Of a DNA stretch of 64,000 nt, positions 27,712 to 36,786 are shown piece by piece. How positions within the stretch are numbered: position 1 is the stretch's first letter; every line of letters starts with the position of its first letter. This DNA comes from NORP181 sp047623555 (GTDB lineage: Bacteria > Pseudomonadota > Alphaproteobacteria > Rhodobacterales > Rhodobacteraceae): contig JBLHMP010000007.1 of assembly GCA_047623555.1 (NCBI GenBank), positions 6,089-70,088 of the forward strand, written 5' to 3'. The notes beneath the pieces are model-generated. The model was not told the DNA's origin. It was given only the letters and a program-made list of their open reading frames with translations, and searched no databases. The translations under genes and the position numbers were made by a program.

Positions 27712-30700
27712 TCGGTGATCACGACCTGCCCGGTTGCTGTCCGGGCGCGATTGCGGGGTCGGTACATGTCTTCGACCGATGCTGCCGGGTGGTGATAGAT
27801 TCCCGGCGTCACCGCACGTGCGATATAGGCCAGCGTGACCGCCTTGCCGTTGTTGCTCAGATCAACCGCCGCCAAAAACCGATCAGAGCGGAATTCGGTA
27901 TGTTCGGCAAACGACAGGTTCAACCAGTCAAGCGCGCGCACATCGCCCGAGCGCAACAGGTTGGGGTTGTCGATTTCAACGCCAGCAGGCAACGGATCAT
28001 TGATCATCAACCGCGCGCCTGCCTTTTCAAACGGTGTGACCCGCAGCATTGTCACAAAGCGATCCCCAACGACCAGAGATTGCGGATCAACGTCGTCGCC
28101 CTCCATGGTGTAATAGAACCGGTCGATGCGATAGCCGGTGCCACCGGCCTCTGGCGCGACCTTTGGCACACCAAGGGTGGTCAGAGTGATATCGGTCACT
28201 TCACCATCCGCCGCCGAAATATTCAGGACTGCGCCAGTCGAATCGTCCTCACGCACCTCAACAAATGGCCCTTTCACCGCAGCGCCGTTGACCCACAATC
28301 CCGATTGTTCTGGCGACGAGATCAGCGCATGCGCCGCCAGTAACGACCAAGATGCCTCTTGCGTCGATAGCCGCCGATTGCCAACACGGGTGATGCGCGC
28401 GGTCAGGCTTTCGGTGTCGATGGCCTGACTGCCGGCCTCGGTTGCCAGCGCCAGAACCCCGGCCGCATCGCGTAGGTTGGTGCCGAAATCCGCCCGCCAA
28501 TAGGCCGCTCGGGGTTTTGCCGTTGAGATCAACCGGGCAGCCCGGGCAAACATGATATCCGCCCGGGTCTGATCGCCATAGGCGGCCAGTGCAGCGCCCA
28601 GTTGGGCCGCAGCCAGAGGTTTGTTAAACGACGTGGCTTTGACGTCGACGTAATAGCGCAGATCGCCCATTGCCGCCGCGCCTTCGCGGGCCAGAACCAT
28701 CAGCGCATAGGCAACATTTTCGCCACCTTCGTCAAAGTCAGCCGCATAGTTGACCCGGTTGCGCAGGTTGTCCATCGCCAGGCGGAACGCCTGATCCGGC
28801 ACCACAAAACCAACCGCGCGGGCGCGGCTTAGGAAATCGGTCACATAGGCGTCCAGCCAGAAATCACCGGATACGGCCTGCCACAATCCAAACGCTCCGT
28901 TTGAGGCCTGCCGGGTCAGCACCCGTTTGATCGCATCGTCAACGCGGTCTTGAACCTGCGGGCCATTTCCCAGGCCGCTGGCCTGTGCCACTGCTGACAT
29001 ATACAGCAACGGCATTGCGCCCGATGTGACCTGTTCGGTGCAGCCATAGGGGTATGTGTCCAGCATGGTCAAAAGCCCCGGCGCGTCAAATTTCGCCAAC
29101 GGGCCAGCGGACAGGATCGCCCGCCCGGTGCCCGCACGCAACTCAGCGAACACATCATCGCTGAACTGGAATGTATCACCGCCACCCAATGAAAACCTCC
29201 GCGTTTGCGCCACCACCGGATCGTTGGCGCGCACCGGCAAAACCAATGTCTGGCGCAATTCGCGACCGTCTGGTGTGGTTAGCACCACGTCAAAGCTCGG
29301 GTCGCCAACGGCATTCGCGGTCACCGGTATTTCGAACACCGCTTTGCCGCCTTTGGTCAGGGTGAAGGCCCCGGGTTCAGTGCCCAATTTCAGGTCGGTG
29401 CCCGACAGAGTCAGCGCCAGATTCATCTGCCCAAACGGGCCATCCGCATGAACGGCCTCAATCCGAATGCGGCTGCTGTCACCGGGGGCCAGAAAGCGCG
29501 GCACACTGGCGGTCATCACCACCGGGTCACGCACTAGCATATCAACCTCGGCCTGCCCAACCCGATCTTTTGACCAGGTCATAGCCATCAGCCGCACCGT
29601 GCCATTAAACGCTGGCAGATCGATGTCTACAAACGCTTCGCCATTGGCGCCAACCTTTACCGGGCCGCTAAATGCCGCCATCAAATCCTGCGTCGGAGGC
29701 GGTGATTCCATCCGCATACCGGATGCGTTGTCGCCCCCCGACCGCACCACGCCCAGCGCACCGTTCATACCGTCGATTAGACGGCCATAAACATCGCGCA
29801 GTTCCATGCCCAAGCGGCGTTGTTCAAAATAATAGCCCATCGGATCGGGGCCCTTAAATCTGGTCAGGTTCAGAATGCCCAGATCAACAGCCGCCAGCGT
29901 CAGCCAGACCTGTTCACCCTCGCCGACGCCTTCTATTGTGACCTTTACCCGTTCGGTTTGGCGCGGTTTGGCCACATCAGGCGCGTGAATAAACACCGCC
30001 ATCGCATTGTCCACAGGTTCAACCGCGGCATAGGCCAGCCCGATTGAGCGCACCGGGTTTTGCCCAGCGACCACATCCATAGGTCGGATCACAGTGGCCG
30101 TCACATAGGCGCCAATGCCCCATTCTTCGGTCACGAGCAGAGGTATTTGCATCTGCCCGGCCTCCACTTCGATGGCGTGGCGTTCAATTAGGTGATTGGA
30201 CATCACCGAAATCATCGCAGTGCCCGCAGCCCGCGGCACGATGCGCAACAGCGCCGTATCACCGGGAAGGTAGCTGGATTTATCCAGCGACAGATCAAGC
30301 CGGTCCGGCGTGGTCGATGTATCCGCCGAAGCATACCAGCCTGCATAGAAATCCATCGAAGCCGCCGTATAGACCCCATCGGTGCGTTCCACCACCAATT
30401 CGTACTGGCCCCAATTGACCGGTTCAGACAGCACCAGTGGCGTGTCGCCCAAATCGGCCAATCCAGTCGACACACGGGTGCGGCGGGTTAGCGGTTCCCA
30501 GTTCCAGTTGCCGTATTGCTGATACCATTGATACCGTGTCTCAACCCGGTTCAGGGTCCAACGTACCTGCATCGGCTGCAGGTCCAGATCAGCGCCCAAT
30601 CCGATGATCTGGAACCCGGCTTCGCTGCCTTCGCCAACCACATCATCAAACATCGGCTTGATGCCAATCACCGACGTGTCCGGGCGCACCGGCACCGTCA

Positions 30701-33143
30701 GGCGACGTTCAACCGGGCGGGCAGAACCATCGGCCAACCGCACGACAACCGTTGCCTGTAAGGGTTGGTCGGCCACATCAGAAACCGGTATTTTCAGGGC
30801 AACACTTGCCAGACCATCGGCATCCGTGCGCTCGCCGCCAAAATAGCTGCTGAGCGCAGAGCTACGTACATCGTAGCGACCAAAGTGATACCCCGGCCAA
30901 GCCGCAACTGAGTTTACTGTGCTAAGAATAACCTGCCCGTCGATGCTCAGATCAGAGCCCGGGGCGCCAAACAGGTACCGCGCGTCAATCGACAACGGCG
31001 GCGTGTCCCCGGGGCGCAAAAGTGCGTCTGACAAACTCAGGTCAAAATCAATGCGTTCGGGCAGAAAATCCTCTACCAAAACTGTTTGGCTGGCCAAGGC
31101 CCGCGCATCCGGATCCGATTTGATATCAAGCCGCCAGGTTCCGCGTGGCACGCTGGCGCCAACCTGCAACGCAAACACATGCCCGCCGGCCTGGCCGCCA
31201 TCCGAGATCAGACGGCTGTATTCCACCCCATCCGGGCGGCTTAGGATTGCGATCAGCGGCAGGCCCTCGATCGCCACGGTATCATTGTCGCGCGCTAACA
31301 CGGTGGCATGAATGACCTCGCCGGCGCGGTAGGCACCCCGATCCGTGGTCATAAAGACATCCACCGCCCCTGCAGGGGCACGCCCTTCGACGCCACGATC
31401 AGACAGATCAAAGGCCGGGTCAGTCAGCGACAAAAAGCCAAGGTCTTCATCCCCCATTTCGGCCAAAACCATCGCCGGAGCCGCCGCCCCGGTGCCGCGC
31501 GTCAATCCCGGCTCAAATAGTGCATAGCCGGCGTCGTCCGACACGCCATGCCCAAGCACCGCATTGGCGCGGGACAGCAATGTCAGTTTCACTCCGCCAC
31601 GCGGCATGGCGTCCGACAGACCACGCACCTGAACATGCAACCCATCGGTTCCCGACATCGTGCTAAGCCCCAGATTGGACAACACGAACCACTGCGTTGC
31701 GCCCAGATTTTCGTAAGGGTCCGCGCCCGGCACTTCGGCGCTTAGGGCGTAAATCCCTGGGGATTGCCCTGTGATTGCCTCGGCCATCGACAGGCGGGTG
31801 GTCATGTCACGGTTCAATTCGGTGGTGATTTCAGCCGTACCAACCCAGATTTCTTCGGCAATATCGCTGGCGAATTGTTCGTCCTCCCAAAAGGACAAAG
31901 GCCGCCCGAAATAGCCATCCTGCACCGCCCATAACAGATTACGGTCACTCACTTTGCGCAGGCGCAAATCAACTGTGCTTACGTTGACCGTTTCCACCGG
32001 CAACGCTGCATCCGCCGATTTCGGGAGCACATACGAGCGTCCCGGGAACCGAACGCTGGGCGCGCGGTCGCGCACATATTGGGTGAGCTCAACGTCTTTA
32101 TACAGCGTCTCGCCGCTGGCGGCCGGCAGGCCCTCGCGGACCGTAAACCGATACCGCGTACCATGTTTCACCCCGTCAATGCACAGCTGATTGCCGTTCG
32201 CCTGCACAACCAGACCGGATTCGGGTAATTGCACATACGGTTCGTAGTCTACGCCGGACTTGGACAAAGGCTCTGAGAATTCGACACAAATGCGCGGGGC
32301 TGCAGAATTAGCCTCAACGGTATCATCGATAATGTTAAAGCCATAGTTACCAATCGCCTTTTCCAGCGAGGTTTTGATACCCTCACGTGACTGCAGGCTA
32401 TAGGCTAGACGCAGGGCCGGAATCATGTCGCGCCCCCGCCCGGCCCGCTCTAACGCGTCCGACAAAACCACCAACGCCGACGCGCGTGTAGCCACGTTTG
32501 ATCCGCGCAGATAGCCGTTGATGGACGCCGAAATAGCCCGGTTTTGGTAGGTCTGCATGTCGCTACTTTTGTCCGAATAGATCAGCAGCAAGCGCCGCGC
32601 ATATTCGGCCCACAAATCCGACCGGTCCGACAATGAAACCGCGATCCCGGTCCAGCCCATGGCTTGGATTCTGTTGCCAGAAGCCGCGCGCGCATTGGCC
32701 GTTTCGATAGCCGTTTCAAGGGTTTGATCACCCGCAGCATGGCGCAATCCAAGGTCGCGCGCAGTATCATTTGCCAGTTCAAAATCGGCACTGTTTAGGA
32801 ATTTCAGATCGCCGGATCGGGCAATCGCAGCCTGACGCAGGTTTGCCTCTGTCGGGATTTTGATCGCTGAAAATGCCCCAACAAAAGGGGTTTGATCGCT
32901 GACGCCGCGTTTCGGAAAACAGGCGTTTGAACGGGTGTTAAAGGTAAACGCCTTGCAGTCGGAATTACTGGTACAGGCGCGCACACAGGATTGATAATCC
33001 GTATCAAAAAGCGGGTCCAGATCCGAACCGTAAAAATCCATATCGCGCGTAGCGAGATACCTGAAATCGGGAACCACGTTCTGCGCCCAGGCACCAAAGG
33101 CAGCCATTGTCCAAAAAATCACGGCCAAACCAAATCGCTGCAT
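27708..33143 (-). CDS. Bacterial alpha-2-macroglobulin with N-terminal PAN domain
   Basis: An 1811-residue exported protein. A signal peptide ends near residue 20 (AWA/QN) with no lipobox cysteine, unlike lipoprotein YfhM of E. coli. A cysteine-rich PAN/Apple-like domain follows (about 22-90, with SCVRACTSNSDCKAF). The rest carries macroglobulin domains and the thioester motif CTEQ (C1368 to Q1371), so covalent trapping of proteases should work. Such proteins guard the periplasm and pair with PBP1C in envelope repair. AGGAG sits nine bases before the ATG at 33143. Confidence 0.94.
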   Translation of the reverse strand: MQRFGLAVIFWTMAAFGAWAQNVVPDFRYLATRDMDFYGSDLDPLFDTDYQSCVRACTSNSDCKAFTFNTRSNACFPKRGVSDQTPFVGAFSAIKIPTEANLRQAAIARSGDLKFLNSADFELANDTARDLGLRHAAGDQTLETAIETANARAASGNRIQAMGWTGIAVSLSDRSDLWAEYARRLLLIYSDKSSDMQTYQNRAISASINGYLRGSNVATRASALVVLSDALERAGRGRDMIPALRLAYSLQSREGIKTSLEKAIGNYGFNIIDDTVEANSAAPRICVEFSEPLSKSGVDYEPYVQLPESGLVVQANGNQLCIDGVKHGTRYRFTVREGLPAASGETLYKDVELTQYVRDRAPSVRFPGRSYVLPKSADAALPVETVNVSTVDLRLRKVSDRNLLWAVQDGYFGRPLSFWEDEQFASDIAEEIWVGTAEITTELNRDMTTRLSMAEAITGQSPGIYALSAEVPGADPYENLGATQWFVLSNLGLSTMSGTDGLHVQVRGLSDAMPRGGVKLTLLSRANAVLGHGVSDDAGYALFEPGLTRGTGAAAPAMVLAEMGDEDLGFLSLTDPAFDLSDRGVEGRAPAGAVDVFMTTDRGAYRAGEVIHATVLARDNDTVAIEGLPLIAILSRPDGVEYSRLISDGGQAGGHVFALQVGASVPRGTWRLDIKSDPDARALASQTVLVEDFLPERIDFDLSLSDALLRPGDTPPLSIDARYLFGAPGSDLSIDGQVILSTVNSVAAWPGYHFGRYDVRSSALSSYFGGERTDADGLASVALKIPVSDVADQPLQATVVVRLADGSARPVERRLTVPVRPDTSVIGIKPMFDDVVGEGSEAGFQIIGLGADLDLQPMQVRWTLNRVETRYQWYQQYGNWNWEPLTRRTRVSTGLADLGDTPLVLSEPVNWGQYELVVERTDGVYTAASMDFYAGWYASADTSTTPDRLDLSLDKSSYLPGDTALLRIVPRAAGTAMISVMSNHLIERHAIEVEAGQMQIPLLVTEEWGIGAYVTATVIRPMDVVAGQNPVRSIGLAYAAVEPVDNAMAVFIHAPDVAKPRQTERVKVTIEGVGEGEQVWLTLAAVDLGILNLTRFKGPDPMGYYFEQRRLGMELRDVYGRLIDGMNGALGVVRSGGDNASGMRMESPPPTQDLMAAFSGPVKVGANGEAFVDIDLPAFNGTVRLMAMTWSKDRVGQAEVDMLVRDPVVMTASVPRFLAPGDSSRIRIEAVHADGPFGQMNLALTLSGTDLKLGTEPGAFTLTKGGKAVFEIPVTANAVGDPSFDVVLTTPDGRELRQTLVLPVRANDPVVAQTRRFSLGGGDTFQFSDDVFAELRAGTGRAILSAGPLAKFDAPGLLTMLDTYPYGCTEQVTSGAMPLLYMSAVAQASGLGNGPQVQDRVDDAIKRVLTRQASNGAFGLWQAVSGDFWLDAYVTDFLSRARAVGFVVPDQAFRLAMDNLRNRVNYAADFDEGGENVAYALMVLAREGAAAMGDLRYYVDVKATSFNKPLAAAQLGAALAAYGDQTRADIMFARAARLISTAKPRAAYWRADFGTNLRDAAGVLALATEAGSQAIDTESLTARITRVGNRRLSTQEASWSLLAAHALISSPEQSGLWVNGAAVKGPFVEVREDDSTGAVLNISAADGEVTDITLTTLGVPKVAPEAGGTGYRIDRFYYTMEGDDVDPQSLVVGDRFVTMLRVTPFEKAGARLMINDPLPAGVEIDNPNLLRSGDVRALDWLNLSFAEHTEFRSDRFLAAVDLSNNGKAVTLAYIARAVTPGIYHHPAASVEDMYRPRNRARTATGQVVITE

Positions 33144-33298
33144 CGTGTACTCCTGCTTTGGGCGTAGGCTCGCACAGTCATTACCAACTTGGCAACGATT
33201 CCCGAGTTTCAATTTCTTTAAGAATTTATTCACCGCGCTCACCGATGCTGGCAAAAATTCGCCCAATTTCAGGGCCCAAACAATCCGGAGTCGCAGGG

Positions 33299-35509
33299 AT
33301 GATCCTTGCCAATAAACTCGCCGATGAGCGACGCGCACGCCTTGCGGCTGAACGACTGTTGGAACTCAAACAGTCCGAGCTTTCGGCTGCCAATCGCAAA
33401 CTGGGGCGCCACGCGCTGGCGCTAACCCGGCGGATCGGCGAAACACAGGCCGAGGTTGCCACCGTTCGCGACGAGAATGAAAAGGTCAAATCGGACCTGA
33501 CCGTCGCCCATGAAAAGATCGAAATCGCCGAACGTCGGTTGTGGCACTCAATCCAGACCATTCAGGACGGATTTGCCTTTTATGATGTCGACGGCACCAT
33601 GATTGGCGCAAATACCGCCTATCTGGGTATTTTCGATGGCCTCAAAGAGGTGATGCCCGGCGTATCTTATGCCCGTATACTGCAACTGATGACCGACGAA
33701 GGCATCGTAAACACCGAAAAACTCGCCCCAGTGGACTGGCGTGCCGTGATGACTGAGCGCTGGCAAACATCGTCGCCCAAACCAATCATTATCCGACTGT
33801 GGAACGATGAATATATCAAACTGATCGATCAGCGCGGCCATGGCGGCGATATTGTGAGCCTTGCACTGAACATCACCCCCACCGTGCGCTACGAGGCCGA
33901 ATTGAAAGCGTCGCGGCAAAAGGCCGAGGCGGCAAATCGCGCCAAATCGGCGTTTCTGGCGAATATGAGCCATGAGATTCGCACTCCGATGAATGGCGTT
34001 GTCGGCATGGCCGAATTGCTTACCGATTCGGATCTGGACGAAGAACAGCTGCTGTATGTGAACACGATCAAGAACTCGGGCGAGGCGTTATTGGTGATCA
34101 TCAACGACGTGCTGGACTACTCAAAGATCGAAGCCGAAAAGCTGGTCTTGCACCCGGAACCGTTTGATCTTGAACGGTGTATCCACGAGGTGGTGATGTT
34201 GCTACAGCCCACGGCGCGCGACAAAGGGCTGGATATGCTGGTCGATTTCGACTTGTTCCTACCAACCCGTTTTGTCGGCGACCCAGGGCGCGTGCGTCAG
34301 GTTTTGACCAATCTTGTGGGCAACGCCATCAAATTCACCAGTTCCGGCCATGTGCTGATTCGCGTCACCGGCATGCAGGATGAAGGCGACAATTGCAGCG
34401 TTCACATCACCATTGAGGACACCGGCATCGGCATTCCGGCTGACAAGGACGAACATATTTTTGGTGAGTTCAATCAGGTCGAAGATGAACGTAATCGCCA
34501 GTTCGAAGGCTCCGGTCTGGGCCTCGCAATTTCACGACGGCTGATCGGATTAATGGGTGGCACCGTCTGGGTCGACAGCGAAGAGGGCAAAGGCTCGGTC
34601 TTTGGTTTCAAGGTCACCATGCCCAAGGCCGATAGCCCGGACGCCGCCCCACCCGCTCTGCCCCAAGGCCTGAAACAGGCACTAATTGTCAGTGACCAGC
34701 CGCTAAATCGCTCCATCTTGGAAAAACAACTGAGGCAACTTGGCCTAACGGTCACGCTTTGCTTTTCAGGCGCCGCCGCACTAGACGCGATGCATCATGG
34801 CATCGACCTGGTTTTCACAGAACATAACATGCACAACATGGATGGAATTGAGCTGGCAGAGGCCATGCGAACCGGCAAGTGGCCAGAAGTGTCGGTGTTG
34901 TTGCTCAGTTCAAATCCGGGCTTCGCGCAGAATGACCCGGCGCGACAACACCTGCATGCAATCCTGGCAAAACCCGTTTCGCGCAGTGACTTATTCTCGC
35001 GCTTAACCGACATCCACACCGCAATTGCACGTTCACCAGATGACCCCGAAACTTCACCAGAGATAGAACAATCCACCCCAACACCGGAACCAACGGCGCA
35101 ACCACGCCTGATGCGCGTTCTGGCGGCAGAAGACAACAAAACCAACCAGCTGGTTTTCGGAAAAATGGTCAAAACCCTCAACATAGATATCCAGTTCGCC
35201 AACAATGGAATCGAGGCTGTTGCCGCTTTTACCGAATTCCAGCCTGATATGATATTTATGGATATTTCCATGCCAAAAATGGACGGCAAAGAAGCCACAG
35301 GCGAAATCCGCAAATTGGAAACCACCTTAGGTGGCCACGTCCCGATTATCGCCCTGACCGCCCATGCCATGGACGGAGATTCCGACGGGATTCTCGCCGC
35401 GGGTCTTGATCACTATATGACAAAACCCTTACGCAAAACCGCCATTCATGACCGCATCCTAAAACATTGCCCTGACGACGTTCAGTCGATTATGCCGGTT
35501 GATACCTGA
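33299..35509 (+). CDS. Hybrid sensor histidine kinase with two receiver domains
   Basis: A 736-residue cytosolic kinase: N-terminal coiled coil (about 1-85), a PAS-like domain (85-205), HisKA with H225 in NMSHEIRTPMNG, HATPase with DTGIGIP and GSGLGLAI, then two receivers. The first receiver (about 460-575) has glutamate E508 where the phosphoacceptor aspartate belongs; the second (about 610-730) keeps D655 (FMDISMPKMDG). No membrane segment is seen. GGAG before the ATG at 33299 and the family start MxLANKLADERRARL decide the start; an ATG at 33245 is possible. Confidence 0.9.
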   Translation: MILANKLADERRARLAAERLLELKQSELSAANRKLGRHALALTRRIGETQAEVATVRDENEKVKSDLTVAHEKIEIAERRLWHSIQTIQDGFAFYDVDGTMIGANTAYLGIFDGLKEVMPGVSYARILQLMTDEGIVNTEKLAPVDWRAVMTERWQTSSPKPIIIRLWNDEYIKLIDQRGHGGDIVSLALNITPTVRYEAELKASRQKAEAANRAKSAFLANMSHEIRTPMNGVVGMAELLTDSDLDEEQLLYVNTIKNSGEALLVIINDVLDYSKIEAEKLVLHPEPFDLERCIHEVVMLLQPTARDKGLDMLVDFDLFLPTRFVGDPGRVRQVLTNLVGNAIKFTSSGHVLIRVTGMQDEGDNCSVHITIEDTGIGIPADKDEHIFGEFNQVEDERNRQFEGSGLGLAISRRLIGLMGGTVWVDSEEGKGSVFGFKVTMPKADSPDAAPPALPQGLKQALIVSDQPLNRSILEKQLRQLGLTVTLCFSGAAALDAMHHGIDLVFTEHNMHNMDGIELAEAMRTGKWPEVSVLLLSSNPGFAQNDPARQHLHAILAKPVSRSDLFSRLTDIHTAIARSPDDPETSPEIEQSTPTPEPTAQPRLMRVLAAEDNKTNQLVFGKMVKTLNIDIQFANNGIEAVAAFTEFQPDMIFMDISMPKMDGKEATGEIRKLETTLGGHVPIIALTAHAMDGDSDGILAAGLDHYMTKPLRKTAIHDRILKHCPDDVQSIMPVDT

Positions 35510-35526
35510 TCAGACCTGCGCCCAAT

Positions 35527-35558
35527 TTCCAATTTCAGGAAATATCCCCGCCGGAGGC
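35527..35558 (+). repeat. 32-bp dispersed intergenic motif, full copy
   Basis: The copy begins TTCCAATTTC, contains AAATATCCCC and ends CGCCGGAGGC, followed by AAAAAATCC. It lies 17 bases after the histidine kinase stop, in the gap before the VOC gene. Confidence 0.8.
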
Positions 35559-35611
35559 AAAAAATCCTTAAACTGACGCTTAACTGATAAAAAGGGCTTC
35601 CGCCCCGCGCC

Positions 35612-36001
35612 TTGGGCGAAATCGCAATACGCAGCACCGACATGGCAGCAATGATAAAATTCTATGAAAACACGATTGGGCTTGAACGTCTTGCCGATCA
35701 AAACAACAGAGCCATCACGTTTTTCAAAGTCGCAGAAGGTTATGCCGGACACACCAGTGTCTTGGCCCTGTTTCACGACCAGAATCCGCCAACGACCGGC
35801 ACCAGATCCTCACTCCATCACATCGCGCTATCTTTGCCCTATGATGAACAGGACGCCGTGATGCGGTGGTACGAAAAAAACGACCAACCTTATACGGTCG
35901 AACACTTTAATTGGATCGGGTGGCGCGGCATATTCACCAAAGATCCCGAAGGAAACACCGTTGAGTTGGTCGCCTATGATCCGTCAGTAAGCGGCCCATA
36001 G
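35612..36001 (+). CDS. VOC family protein (glyoxalase/dioxygenase fold)
   Basis: A 129-residue vicinal-oxygen-chelate protein: EIAIRSTDMAAMIKFYENTIGLE at the N terminus, LHHIAL in the middle and FTKDPEGNTVELVAYD at the end, giving likely metal ligands H and E. No ATG lies upstream of the first conserved strand; TTG at 35612 is the best start and the frame opens only at 35591. The next ATG (35641) would cut the first beta strand. Its 3' end overlaps the convergent yaaA by 28 bases. Substrate unknown. Confidence 0.8.
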   Translation: MGEIAIRSTDMAAMIKFYENTIGLERLADQNNRAITFFKVAEGYAGHTSVLALFHDQNPPTTGTRSSLHHIALSLPYDEQDAVMRWYEKNDQPYTVEHFNWIGWRGIFTKDPEGNTVELVAYDPSVSGP

Positions 36002-36759
36002 GGGCGTAAAAACACCGGGCGATCCACCTCAGACATAGCGGCATTATAGACATAACCACCCAGATCAAAACTGGTCAAAGCTGCCGGGTCGGTCAATCGG
36101 TTCTGCACAATAAACCGCGCCATCGCCCCGCGCGCCCGTTTGGCGTAAAAGCTGACAATCACCGGATCGCCACCTTTGTCCTCCTTAAACACCGGCGTCA
36201 CAACCCGCAATTTCAACGCTTTGGGTGCAACCGCACCAAAATACTCCTGGCTGGCGCAATTCACCAAAACATCGCTGCCAACTATATCGGCCTGCACATT
36301 CAACGCTTTGGACAACTGATCGCGCCAATAGTCATACAGCGATTTACCCCGACGGGTTTTCAACCGGCTGCCCATTTCTAACCGATAGGCCTGAATCGCA
36401 TCCAACGGACGTAACAGCCCGTAAAGCCCAGATAAAATTCGCAAGTGGTCCTGCGCCCAACCCATTTCCTCATCATCCAGTGATGCAGCCTCAAGCCCTA
36501 GATAGGTGTCTCCGGCGAACGCAAGTGCCGCTGGCCGGGTCACTTCGGCCGCAGGTGTATCTGAAAAGACCTGAAACCTGTCATGATTCAACCGTGCCAA
36601 ATCGGGGCTCAGGTTCATCAGTTTTTTCAGATCCTGCAATGTCAGATTTCGCGCAGTTTTGGCCAGCCGCGCCGCATCCTCCAAAAAATCCGGTGTACTC
36701 GCCACGACAGATCGCTCTGCCCAATCCAGCCGTTTGGCCGGTGAAATCACAACCAGCAT
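35974..36759 (-). CDS. yaaA: Peroxide stress protein YaaA
   Basis: A 261-residue cytosolic protein of the YaaA/UPF0246 family, recognised from MLVVISPAKRLDW, ALAFAGDTYLGLEA, LRILSGLYGLLRPLD, YRLEMGSRL and CASQEYF. E. coli YaaA lowers free intracellular iron and limits DNA damage under peroxide stress. A GGGGG ribosome site lies eight bases upstream. Its position next to recQ suggests a shared repair context, but each gene may have its own promoter. Confidence 0.95.
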   Translation of the reverse strand: MLVVISPAKRLDWAERSVVASTPDFLEDAARLAKTARNLTLQDLKKLMNLSPDLARLNHDRFQVFSDTPAAEVTRPAALAFAGDTYLGLEAASLDDEEMGWAQDHLRILSGLYGLLRPLDAIQAYRLEMGSRLKTRRGKSLYDYWRDQLSKALNVQADIVGSDVLVNCASQEYFGAVAPKALKLRVVTPVFKEDKGGDPVIVSFYAKRARGAMARFIVQNRLTDPAALTSFDLGGYVYNAAMSEVDRPVFLRPYGPLTDGS

Positions 36760-36786
36760 GACATCCCCCTTTAAGTTCTCTGTGAC

